From Ardenticatenaceae bacterium (lineage in GTDB: Bacteria; Chloroflexota; Anaerolineae; Promineifilales; Promineifilaceae): a stretch of DNA of 64,000 nt. Under the pieces are notes generated by a model. That model ran no database searches. It had not been told where the DNA came from and saw nothing but the letters and a program-made list of their open reading frames with translations. Position numbers and translations under genes: made by a program. Positions 26,690 through 34,455 of the stretch are shown here, piece by piece (positions within the stretch are counted from its first letter, which is position 1; each line of letters starts with the position of its first letter). The stretch covers positions 1 through 64,000 of the forward strand of contig JACKBT010000017.1 in NCBI GenBank assembly GCA_020634415.1, given 5' to 3'.

Positions 26690-27499
26690 ATGACACAGAC
26701 GAATTTTTTTAAACTATGTGCTAACTGTAAAAAGCATAACCCACCAGATGCCGCCTATTGTTTGGGGTGTGGGGTCTCTTTTCATTACCCATTATCCGCT
26801 ACTCAGGATAGACGGCAGGGATACCAAAACGGCCGTTCCAACCAGCAGCTTTATGACCCACCTCAGGTCAATTTACGTGAATTAGAAAACGTGGCTGAGG
26901 AGTTGAACAATCTGTGGCATGACTTCTATCTTATTCGTCAAACTGGCAATGAGAATAGTGTCCTTTGGCATGTCCTGTTCAAGCATCTAGCAGCTTATCA
27001 ATTGGATAATAAGATACACGAAGCCAAACTCCGCATTGAAGATATTTATATAGAAGGTTATATCCAAGCTCACCAGATAGGTGTGCAGCGTTTTCTGTCT
27101 CTGTTAGAGCAACAAATCGCCCAAGAACTCGCTTTGCTGCAACTCGGTTATGACCAGGAACTTGAACGGCGGCGCTTTGCCTTTGTCCAAGATCAGATGG
27201 ATGAAGCATTGTCTAGATACCTACAACGACAAAAAGATGCCTTCATTGTCTCGCAGCATCTTGATGATGAGGCAGTTCTCGGTAGGGTCGAGCGGTTTGC
27301 CAAGGCAGTAGACCATTTGGACCAACTTTTCATCAAAGAGGGTCGCCTGGGTGGACTGGCTTATGAGGACAAGCAGATTATCTTGGCTGAACTGGTTAAC
27401 TTGCTCAAAGCGGAAATATTCCCCGGTATTGTTGAAGAGCATAATTTTGCGGCGGATATTGACGAGCTAGGGGAAGTCGTGAACAGCAGATATCCGTAG
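26690..27499 (+). CDS. zinc-ribbon helical protein, 269 aa
   Basis: N-terminal zinc ribbon (CANCKKHNPPDAAYCLGCGVSF, residues about 10-31) followed by about 230 residues predicted to be mostly helical and rich in Glu, Gln and Leu (QQIAQELALLQLGYDQELERRRFAFVQDQMDEAL...), consistent with a coiled-coil or helical-bundle scaffold. It lies 8 bp before the HerA/VirD4-like ATPase and is probably its partner. It contains one of only three ACGGCCGT sites of the mobile element (26829). No known family recognised. Confidence 0.7.
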   Translation: MTQTNFFKLCANCKKHNPPDAAYCLGCGVSFHYPLSATQDRRQGYQNGRSNQQLYDPPQVNLRELENVAEELNNLWHDFYLIRQTGNENSVLWHVLFKHLAAYQLDNKIHEAKLRIEDIYIEGYIQAHQIGVQRFLSLLEQQIAQELALLQLGYDQELERRRFAFVQDQMDEALSRYLQRQKDAFIVSQHLDDEAVLGRVERFAKAVDHLDQLFIKEGRLGGLAYEDKQIILAELVNLLKAEIFPGIVEEHNFAADIDELGEVVNSRYP

Positions 27500-27507
27500 G
27501 GTAAGTC

Positions 27508-28980
27508 ATGGGCGAACTGTTTGCCTTTATCAACAAAGGTCAAAAGCCTTATCGTTTAGGTGAGAACCAACGCACCAGGCGGCCAGTCACACTGCCCGAC
27601 ACCGACCGGTGTACTTATATAGTAGGCCATTCTGGTATGGGCAAGTCCACCCTGCTCACGAATCTAATACTCGCTGACATTGAACGCGGTGATAGAGGGG
27701 TGATAGTTCTTGACCCCCATAATGAATTGGCGGAAGCTGTCGCTTTGCGGTGCCCCCCAGAACAGGCGCATCGAGTAACCTATTTCTGCCCCAGCCATCA
27801 GACTAAAAAAGTGTTAGGCTTTAATCCTTTTCAACTCAATTCCACCAGTAAACAAGAGTTTGAATTGAAGGCCGATGCCATCATGCAGGTCTTTGCCCAT
27901 ACCTGGAATTTGAATTACGGCAATGCGCCCACTATGCAGAATACGCTGGAGACTTTCATCAGAACGCTGCTTTCCGCATATCCACAGTACCAGACCAACC
28001 TCTTGCACATGCTCTGTTTAACTCGTAAAGATGAAGTAGGGGATTTTTGGCGGGAGGCCGTTTTACCTTTTGTGCGCGGGAATCCAGCAATGGGTCAAAA
28101 TTGGTATGAATGGATGGAAGAAGGGAGGCGAAAAACAGACATTGAATCCAGTCGGCAGAAAATCAAGCACCTACTTATCAGTGATGTGTTGTGGCCGGTG
28201 TTGTGTCAGCCGACCACTTCTGACTGTTTCAATTTTCAGGACATGCTAACGCAAAAGAAGGTCTTGCTGGTAGCTTTAGGCGGATTGGATAGTGAGTTTG
28301 TGCGTTTGTTAGGTTCGTTCATTTTGACACAACTTTTGGTGACCGTAAAACTCAGCCAAGCTGAGCAGAGCAGCCCGTGCCAGGTCTATGCTGATGAGTT
28401 CTACTACTTTAATCCGCAATCGTTTCAGTTTATTATCAATGAAGGACGCAAGTTTAAACTTTACTGCACAATAGCTCACCAAAATCTGACCCAGATAAAA
28501 AACAAAAAATTAGAAGCAACCGTGCAAAGCTGCAACAATATCATTCTTTTCAAAGTTAGTCCTGATGATGCCCAACAACTGCGCAAGCATTTCTATACCC
28601 CCCAAGGCTATATTCAACCCCATCTTCTAGCCAATTTACCAGACTTCCATGCCCTCGTTCGTTACAAACAAGATAGGCAGCGACCACAAGACTGGATTAA
28701 GACATATGCGGAGGCAAGGCCGGTAAACCGACAAGTAGCTAAGACAATTTGGCAGCAATCTGTGGCCTATGGCCGACCTCGTGCCGAAATCGATAAGATT
28801 AAAGACAGTATCCTCAGAGTTGTCCCTGACACTGTGACCCCACCACAAACGATGCCCTTGGCTGAGGAATTCCCTACCGAGGCCACCGATGCCAAGCCTC
28901 CTGAAAAGACATCATCCCCTGAGAAGAAACCTCAGCAAAAAGCCAAACCTACTAAGTTTAAGCCAGGATTCACCGCTTGA
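27508..28980 (+). CDS. soluble HerA/VirD4-like DNA-pump ATPase
   Basis: 490 residues, no membrane span. Walker A is YIVGHSGMGKSTLLTNLIL (about 33-51), then RGVIVLDPHNELAEAV, the DUF87/TraC-like signature. Walker B is QVYADEFYYFNPQSFQFII (about 297), with TIAHQNLTQI as the sensor region. The C-terminus is Pro/Lys-rich (EKTSSPEKKPQQKAKPTKFKPG). Closest in pattern to the type IV secretion ATPases annotated as 'type IV secretory system conjugative DNA transfer family' and to HerA. It is the second of three pumps in the element. It overlaps nothing but sits 8 bp after the zinc-ribbon gene and 1 bp before the second replication-relaxation gene, indicating one operon. Confidence 0.88.
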   Translation: MGELFAFINKGQKPYRLGENQRTRRPVTLPDTDRCTYIVGHSGMGKSTLLTNLILADIERGDRGVIVLDPHNELAEAVALRCPPEQAHRVTYFCPSHQTKKVLGFNPFQLNSTSKQEFELKADAIMQVFAHTWNLNYGNAPTMQNTLETFIRTLLSAYPQYQTNLLHMLCLTRKDEVGDFWREAVLPFVRGNPAMGQNWYEWMEEGRRKTDIESSRQKIKHLLISDVLWPVLCQPTTSDCFNFQDMLTQKKVLLVALGGLDSEFVRLLGSFILTQLLVTVKLSQAEQSSPCQVYADEFYYFNPQSFQFIINEGRKFKLYCTIAHQNLTQIKNKKLEATVQSCNNIILFKVSPDDAQQLRKHFYTPQGYIQPHLLANLPDFHALVRYKQDRQRPQDWIKTYAEARPVNRQVAKTIWQQSVAYGRPRAEIDKIKDSILRVVPDTVTPPQTMPLAEEFPTEATDAKPPEKTSSPEKKPQQKAKPTKFKPGFTA

Positions 28981-28981
28981 C

Positions 28982-29908
28982 ATGCCTGATACAGCCCAGC
29001 AAATTAGAGAACGAGATATTGCTATTTTCTGGGCTATTTATGCTTGCCAGGCGTTGTCCACACCGCAAATTAATGCCCGCTTTTTCCCACCTGAAACCAG
29101 TGAAAGGAAAAGGGACGTGCGGGCCAATCAGGAGGTCAGCTCTCGCTGTCGCACGCGGCTCAAGCAGTTGTATCAAGCTGGATATCTGACTCGACAGGAG
29201 ATACCTACTACAACCCGGCAGGGGAAATTGCCTCTCCTCTACTTTTTGACACCAAAGGCTGTCAAGCTGTTGGCTAAAGAGGCTGGTGTCACTCTTTCAG
29301 AAATGGATTGGCGACCTGAACACAACGAGATTGGGTTTAACAAATTAGACCATCTCGTACACCTCAACGATGTGCGTTTGTCTCTGGGAATTGCGGCGGA
29401 GGCAGCGGGTTATGAGATTACCAAATGGTTGAATGAGCGTGAATTGCAGCGATTGAAGATGAAGGCTGCTGTGCCAAACAAGAAGGGAAGAAAACGTCGT
29501 GAAGCCTTAATCCCCGATGCCTTTTTTACTCTCTTGAATCCCAGTCAAGTGGAAGTAAAACGGTTTGCTTACCCTTATTTCTTGGAAGTAGACAGGGGGA
29601 GTGAGCATATTGGTCTCAGTAGTGATAAGGGGTATTTGAACTACTTTAAGTCAAAGATTCCCCGTTATTTGAGTTATTATCGTTCGGGAGCTTACACAGC
29701 GGCCTTCGAGTTTGAGCAGATGCAGGTGTTAATTGTCACCACAGATATGGTACGGCTGCAAAAGATGAAGGAAGCGATTGAAGTATCAGGTGGTGGCCGT
29801 CAGTTCTGGTTGACAACCCAAGAGCAGCTAACGACACCCTATCAAGCCTTGACTCATCCTATTTGGCACGTTGCCCAACAAAACGGCCCCTATCCCCTCG
29901 TTCATTAA
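28982..29908 (+). CDS. replication-relaxation family protein (second copy)
   Basis: 308 residues. The winged-helix part (RERDIAIFWAIYACQALSTPQINARFF ... RLKQLYQAGYLTRQEIPT) and the block NKLDHLVHLNDVRLSLGIAAEA match the Replic_Relax pattern, and the C-terminal half has LIPDAFFTLL...PYFLEVDRGSEH, the D-x-n-E-x-D arrangement typical of the family. It opens MPDTAQQ, like the first copy (MPDSVQQ), but the two are otherwise diverged. Two copies, each beside its own pump ATPase (22594 with 23294; 27508 with 28982), suggest two duplicated 'relaxation protein plus pump' modules. Confidence 0.85.
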   Translation: MPDTAQQIRERDIAIFWAIYACQALSTPQINARFFPPETSERKRDVRANQEVSSRCRTRLKQLYQAGYLTRQEIPTTTRQGKLPLLYFLTPKAVKLLAKEAGVTLSEMDWRPEHNEIGFNKLDHLVHLNDVRLSLGIAAEAAGYEITKWLNERELQRLKMKAAVPNKKGRKRREALIPDAFFTLLNPSQVEVKRFAYPYFLEVDRGSEHIGLSSDKGYLNYFKSKIPRYLSYYRSGAYTAAFEFEQMQVLIVTTDMVRLQKMKEAIEVSGGGRQFWLTTQEQLTTPYQALTHPIWHVAQQNGPYPLVH

Positions 29909-30142
29909 TTTCAGACAGCAACTATTCGCTGGTAGTGGTGACAATTGGGACGGTCGTTTAGGACAAAATTCTTGTCCCTGTATCTGCCAATATACATCGC
30001 CCAGCGGCAAATGTTACAATCTTTCTAATTGGGGAAAGGGAACCCAAGCCCAACAAACAAATTCAACTGAGCTTACCTGTGACTGACCTGAGGCGGTGAG
30101 TTCTACTCGGCTGTCTGCTCACAGGTTAGAAAGGAGTGTGAC

Positions 30143-30517
30143 ATGAACAGAAGCGAAGATGAGCTTATCCAGTTGCTGGCCGTCTCTCTAGCGGACATAC
30201 AGACAATGGCAGAGACCAGTCTTGGTCGTTGCTTGAGTCAAGTGGAGGTAGAGACCCTGCTGCGTCGGGTACAAGAGATTGTAAAGATACGCACGGGCTG
30301 GCCGGTATTGCTGCGTCACTGTATTGAGGAAATGAGCCTGAACGCCAAGTTTGAGCAGTGGCTCAAAGAGGTGGGTGAAGAAATCTGGGCGATGGCCGCT
30401 TGCGGTGTGGAAGATTTGCCAGATTTTGACTACTACTCGCTGTTTGTCGTGGGGTCAACGCCTGGACAAGCAGCCGGAGCCGTCTTGCTCAGTAATGGCT
30501 TTAGCCGTTTTGAATAA
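30143..30517 (+). CDS. hypothetical protein, 124 aa
   Basis: Ribosome binding site AAAGGAG 7 bases before ATG. The protein is acidic and mostly helical (EDELIQLLAVSLADIQTMAETSLGRCLSQVEVETLLRRVQEIV...). It is followed after 14 bp by the next small gene, so the two form an operon. No family recognised. Nothing suggests membrane or DNA association. Confidence 0.65.
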   Translation: MNRSEDELIQLLAVSLADIQTMAETSLGRCLSQVEVETLLRRVQEIVKIRTGWPVLLRHCIEEMSLNAKFEQWLKEVGEEIWAMAACGVEDLPDFDYYSLFVVGSTPGQAAGAVLLSNGFSRFE

Positions 30518-30531
30518 AGGAGTGTTGCCTC

Positions 30532-30816
30532 ATGAGTGAGAAAGAACCCTTGTTTCCTTTGGGACAAATTGTAGCCACACCCGGAGCCTTATCTGCCTTA
30601 GAAGAAGCAGGTCAGAGTGCCTTTGCGTTTTTGCAAAGACATCAAGCTGGCGATTGGGGCGAGGTACCTGACGAGGACAAAAAAGAGAATGATTTCTCTG
30701 TCAGCCGACAGCTGCGTATCCTCTCCGCTTACACGCTGCCCACAGGTGTTAAGATTTGGCTGATAACCGAAGCTGACCGCAGTGTGACGACATTTTTGTT
30801 GCCTGAAGAGTATTGA
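30532..30816 (+). CDS. plasmid-type small protein, 94 aa
   Basis: Strong ribosome binding site (AAAGGAG) before ATG. The sequence LFPLGQIVATPGALSALEEAG...FLQRHQAGDWGEVPDEDKKEND...SAYTLPTGVKIWLITEADRSVTTFLLPEEY has the pattern of short proteins commonly annotated on plasmids and integrative elements as 'plasmid related protein', function unknown. This supports the mobile nature of the region. A Rho-independent terminator follows at 30849-30891. Confidence 0.75.
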   Translation: MSEKEPLFPLGQIVATPGALSALEEAGQSAFAFLQRHQAGDWGEVPDEDKKENDFSVSRQLRILSAYTLPTGVKIWLITEADRSVTTFLLPEEY

Positions 30817-30848
30817 ATTGTTTAGAGTTTTGTTTGTTGTGGCTTGCA

Positions 30849-30891
30849 GCCAGAGTGTGCTTTTATATATGAAAGATGCTCTGGCTTTTTT
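30849..30891 (+). terminator. Rho-independent terminator
   Basis: Arms AGCCAGAG and CTCTGGCT around a 20-base A/T-rich loop, followed by TTTTTTT. It closes the two-gene unit 30143-30816. Confidence 0.8.
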
Positions 30892-31220
30892 TAGCCATTC
30901 AAGAGGATGGGGCTAGTGGTAAGTGTCTGACGCAGGCTCAAGCCACAAAAGGGACGACTGGCATCCGCCCCTTTTTTGTTGTCTTCAGCCTGCTTGTCCT
31001 GGGTGATGCTTGCTCCTGTTAAGTTCCATCAGAAAACATCGTGCGCCAACAGCACGCACCATGTTTTCTGATTGGAGGTTCAGGGGGCAGAGATATTCAT
31101 TTCTGAGTCTAGTCGTAAGGGCTGATTTGGCGTGGATATAAGAGGCAGTGAAAAAGTCAGTTGTAAGTTTCTAATTGTCGTTAATGGAGAGGGGGAACCT
31201 ACGGTGCTCATATTGACTTA
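30892..31220. other. non-coding gap with two further hairpins
   Basis: Contains a terminator-like hairpin AAAAGGG...CCCCTTTTTTG (30951-30981) and an inverted repeat with perfect 12-bp arms ATCAGAAAACAT/ATGTTTTCTGAT (about 31029-31074) and GTGC/GCAC next to the loop. No gene is supported. Confidence 0.55.
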
Positions 31221-31514
31221 TCAAGAGAACGTTGGATATCTAGCTGGCGCTCGTTGATACGCTCGATTCCACTGATAAGCTACATCTTTGTCTCTCTCAT
31301 TTAAGTGTTTGGCGGCCGCTTGTATTTTCAGCAACGCTTCTTCACGGCTGATGTAACCCGTTTTGGCAATACCCGCTATACGGAACAGACTTTGCCAGAA
31401 GGGATTATTCGGTTTGCGAATATTGGTGCTAATGGGCAGTGCCTCGATAAGGTTTAGTTCTTGCGCCAAAGCAGTCTGAAACCACCGTTCCTGGCGCACG
31501 TTGTTTTCCACCAT
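31221..31514 (-). CDS. hypothetical protein, 97 aa
   Basis: Small basic protein, ribosome binding site GGGGAAG before ATG on the minus strand. The sequence (VRQERWFQTALAQELNLIEALP...FRIAGIAKTGYISREEALLKIQAAAKHLNERDKDVAYQWNRAYQRA) is helical with no family I recognise; the second half resembles a short nucleic-acid-binding helical region. Transcribed away from the genes on its right. Confidence 0.6.
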   Translation of the reverse strand: MVENNVRQERWFQTALAQELNLIEALPISTNIRKPNNPFWQSLFRIAGIAKTGYISREEALLKIQAAAKHLNERDKDVAYQWNRAYQRAPARYPTFS

Positions 31515-31897
31515 TGATTGCTTCCCCTTTTAGCAGCGCAGGCTCCCCTCACCCCATCTTACGGCATTGTCGTCCCTCTGGAAAGAGGCAGATGGGCACT
31601 TACTCGGTTGGGGAACATCTGTGAATCTAGGGGCTATTTATGTCCTGGCTGTGATCGGCATAAACCAGAAAAGAACAAAGAATTGACAGAGTGCTGTCCC
31701 TCCTGTGTAATTTTTGTGTAGGTCTGCACCTTGAATCAACAACCAAAAGGAGAAGAGATGATGTAGAAAACCCTGTGGCTGGGGGAGTGGGGAAGAGCCA
31801 ATCTTTAGTAGCTCAATCTTATATGAATGCACGAAGCCGAACGGAGTTGCGACCTCTGTTCGGCTTCTCATTTTCCGGGCATAGGAGGCCCGACAAA
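31515..31897. other. non-coding leader of the 340-residue gene
   Basis: Holds a hairpin with arms GAAGCCGAAC and GTTCGGCTTC (31833-31867), followed by TCATTTTCC, just before the ribosome binding site AGGAGG at 31882. It may act as a terminator or a leader structure. An upstream frame-compatible extension of the gene is open, but the internal ribosome binding site favours ATG 31898. Confidence 0.5.
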
Positions 31898-32920
31898 ATG
31901 TTAGCTGACAATTGTAACACCGATTCCCAGCCTGTCACCCATCCTCACCAGTGGGGTCTGGATGAACTCGAAGCCCGCGCCGGTGCCTTAGTCAATGAGG
32001 CTCTGAGCAACTGGCCCGATGCTATCAAGCAGGTGCACTGGCAGGATATGAAACAGACGGCGATGTTGACGTTGCTGGAACACCAAGACCAAGCTGTAGC
32101 CTATGCCTACCTGGCTGCCCAATCCGCCTTGAAGAACTACAAGTGGGTCCACATTCGGGGCTTGAACGGCGGTTGGAAATCGTTGGCCTGTCACCAGTTG
32201 GAAGTCTTGGATGAACCACTGACCATTGAGGGTGACAGCTTTGATGCGCCTCGTGACAATCTGTTTTGGCGGCTGCCCGCCTCCGAACGGGATGTCATCC
32301 CCAGACCGGTCGAGTGGCAGGTCATCCGTCATCTAGACCAGGTTCGTCCTTTGACCACCGCAGCCATTAGCCGTGAAATCCTCATTATCCTGGCCGGGAT
32401 GTCCACCAGCAACTGGTATCCTGAACAGATATACCGCGCTGCGCTTATCATGGCTATGTTAATGACGGGCTACACCTGGGCGGATGTGGAAACACAGATG
32501 GTGCTGGACTACAGCCAGGTATGGGATATTTGGTGGCACTATCGTAAAACCAGATTGACCCCCTATCTGAAATTGACACCCATCCACCAAGAGTTGGTGA
32601 AACTCCGGGGTTCTTTCCGCCTTTGTTATTACGAAGAGCTGTCCACATACTGGTTGAACCAGGCACAACGGAAAATGGTTGTCTTGCCACATGGCATCTA
32701 CACCATTACCTATAAACGGCGGGGTCGTCGGCATGGACAGAAGGAGGGTTGCCTGGAGGCATCGCTACAGAAAGGGGTCAGTGTCAATGGCAAACCGGTG
32801 GTGAGAGCCGTCAGTTTGGGGGCAGTGGGGCAGATCACGCGCCAACGGCTGCTGACCTCATCGCACCGCTTGGATAGGAAGATGGTTCAGTTGGGGTATC
32901 GGCCCGCTGTCATGGCTTAA
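31898..32920 (+). CDS. hypothetical protein of the mobile element, 340 aa
   Basis: Start set at ATG 31898, 11 bases after AGGAGG. No family recognised with confidence. Residues about 10-100 (LDELEARAGALVNEALSNWP...AVAYAYLAAQSALKNYKWVHIRGLNGGW) are helical and vaguely like sigma-factor or replication-protein helices. The middle has a helix-turn-helix-like stretch (TWADVETQMVLDYSQVWDIWWHYRKT). The end is basic and contains GRRHGQKEG. It may be a DNA-binding control or replication protein. Followed 230 bp later by an excisionase-like gene. Confidence 0.6.
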   Translation: MLADNCNTDSQPVTHPHQWGLDELEARAGALVNEALSNWPDAIKQVHWQDMKQTAMLTLLEHQDQAVAYAYLAAQSALKNYKWVHIRGLNGGWKSLACHQLEVLDEPLTIEGDSFDAPRDNLFWRLPASERDVIPRPVEWQVIRHLDQVRPLTTAAISREILIILAGMSTSNWYPEQIYRAALIMAMLMTGYTWADVETQMVLDYSQVWDIWWHYRKTRLTPYLKLTPIHQELVKLRGSFRLCYYEELSTYWLNQAQRKMVVLPHGIYTITYKRRGRRHGQKEGCLEASLQKGVSVNGKPVVRAVSLGAVGQITRQRLLTSSHRLDRKMVQLGYRPAVMA

Positions 32921-33151
32921 TGATTAGCCGCAGCGGCGTTTAATGGATTGGTTCAAGCTGAAGGACTTACACAGAAGCAGGTTGCGGCCAGGTAAGGATA
33001 ATGGTGACACAGTTCCCTTTGTCTGCCGCCCAACCTGCTTTTTTGTTATCGGCTGACTCCACTCATCTCTGGAATTCGGGTTATAATTGCCACCATTTGC
33101 AAGCGACGAAACAAATGCAGGAACACGTCCAATACGTAAGGGTATCGCCAC

Positions 33152-33379
33152 ATGCCAAATGATGATTCTGAAAAAAACGAAGAACAACCCCGTCTGGATG
33201 ACCTCATCCCCTTAAGTGAAGCGGCCAAGTTCAGTGGGCTATCTCAAGGTCATTTGTCGTTGCTCATCCGGCAAAAAGAGTTATGGGGGGTTAAGATTGG
33301 CCGGAATTGGGTGACGACGGAGAAGGCGGTGCGGGCCTATTTAGCCCTGAATCGCAAACCTGGCCCCAAGCCTCAGTAA
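33152..33379 (+). CDS. excisionase-like helix-turn-helix protein, 75 aa
   Basis: Residues about 20-65 form a MerR/Xis-type winged helix: LIPLSEAAKFSGLSQGHLSLLIRQKELWGVKIGRNWVTTEKAVRAYL. Such proteins bind att sites or promoters and steer serine or tyrosine integrases towards excision. A second one at 37710 shares the layout. Start ATG has a weak upstream site. A strong terminator lies at 33537-33566. Confidence 0.8.
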   Translation: MPNDDSEKNEEQPRLDDLIPLSEAAKFSGLSQGHLSLLIRQKELWGVKIGRNWVTTEKAVRAYLALNRKPGPKPQ

Positions 33380-33536
33380 GCAGTTTGGCTAGAATCCTTA
33401 AAATTTCTTGGCAAATATATGAGGTATCGCATATAATCATCCGAACTTCTTGTAATGGCCGACAGAATGTGCATGATGCACCAAAGGAGCGTGTGAAATG
33501 AAAAGCGGTGGCTCTGGAACATAGAAGTTAAGGAAG

Positions 33537-33566
33537 ACGGCGGGTACTGCAGACCCGCCGTTTTTG
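33537..33566 (+). terminator. Rho-independent terminator
   Basis: Perfect 9-bp arms ACGGCGGGT (33537-33545) and ACCCGCCGT (33553-33561), followed by TTTTTGTTTT. Confidence 0.9.
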
Positions 33567-33621
33567 TTTTCATAGTCGTGTGAGTAGGGTGTTGCCTGGT
33601 GGGAGCCAGTAGGTGGCAGCC

Positions 33622-34290
33622 TTACCAGTCCCATTTGAGAATATATTGCTCGTGTAAATGAGGTTTATTCGTTTCCCATTGGATGTGCCAACGGCCGTCG
33701 GCCAACTGTTGAGCTTCCAGGTCATATTTGTGTTGGGTGCGCAGTGCCACTAACCAGGCATGGATAGGGGGTCTATTGGCCGGGAAGATGACCTGGATTT
33801 TGAGCTTCTTGGTCTTGTGACTGATTTCCGTGCCCCATTGTTCCATGGCACGGGTAAAGCCATTGAGGATACCCCATTGAATATGGAATTCATCCACATC
33901 CCCCTTTTTTTTGACATCATGCAAAGCGATGAGGATGAAGGTTTTCTGGTCAGGACGATAATAATCTACTGCTTTACCTGGTGAGCACTGGTAGTCAATG
34001 AGGATGTCGCCATCGCCCCAGGCCTGGTCTTGGTAGGCGATGATGTTGTTTTGACGGTATTGGACTTTTTGGCGTTTGCGGAAAACGGCCGCTTGCCCCT
34101 GGGGGTCAAGGAGTTCCAGTTGCGTCTCATACTCCAGCACTTCATACATACCTTCATCGGCCAGACCACGCCCAACTTTGCGGATGACTTGCCAGGCACG
34201 GATGCAGGCTTCCAAAAAGGGCTGGTTTAGCAGAGCTAAGGCTAGATTCAGATACCAGGTATTCTTCTGTTTGTCTGGGGATATTGGCAT
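33622..34290 (-). CDS. hypothetical protein, 222 aa
   Basis: No recognised family. An alternating hydrophobic pattern (YEVLEYETQLELLDPQGQAAVFRKRQKVQYRQNNIIAYQDQAWGDGDILIDYQCSPG) suggests a beta-rich fold. Residues QVIFPANRPPIHAWLVALRTQHKYDLEAQQL and the end WDIQW-type stretch are not diagnostic. It is one of few element genes carrying an ACGGCCGT site (33691). It reads leftward like the two membrane genes to its right, after a 165-bp gap, and may belong to the same unit. Confidence 0.6.
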   Translation of the reverse strand: MPISPDKQKNTWYLNLALALLNQPFLEACIRAWQVIRKVGRGLADEGMYEVLEYETQLELLDPQGQAAVFRKRQKVQYRQNNIIAYQDQAWGDGDILIDYQCSPGKAVDYYRPDQKTFILIALHDVKKKGDVDEFHIQWGILNGFTRAMEQWGTEISHKTKKLKIQVIFPANRPPIHAWLVALRTQHKYDLEAQQLADGRWHIQWETNKPHLHEQYILKWDW

Positions 34291-34455
34291 ATAGGCTAAC
34301 TATAGCAGAGGCAAGTGTGGGCTAGCAATGGCAAGTAAGCCCACGAAAAAGGATGGGCGTGAATAAGCAGGTTGTGATCGCCAGAAACAGCGTCAAAGCT
34401 AATTTATTGGTAGCCTGTCGTGTCAAAATGAAGGCGACAAAAAGTTTTGCCACCT

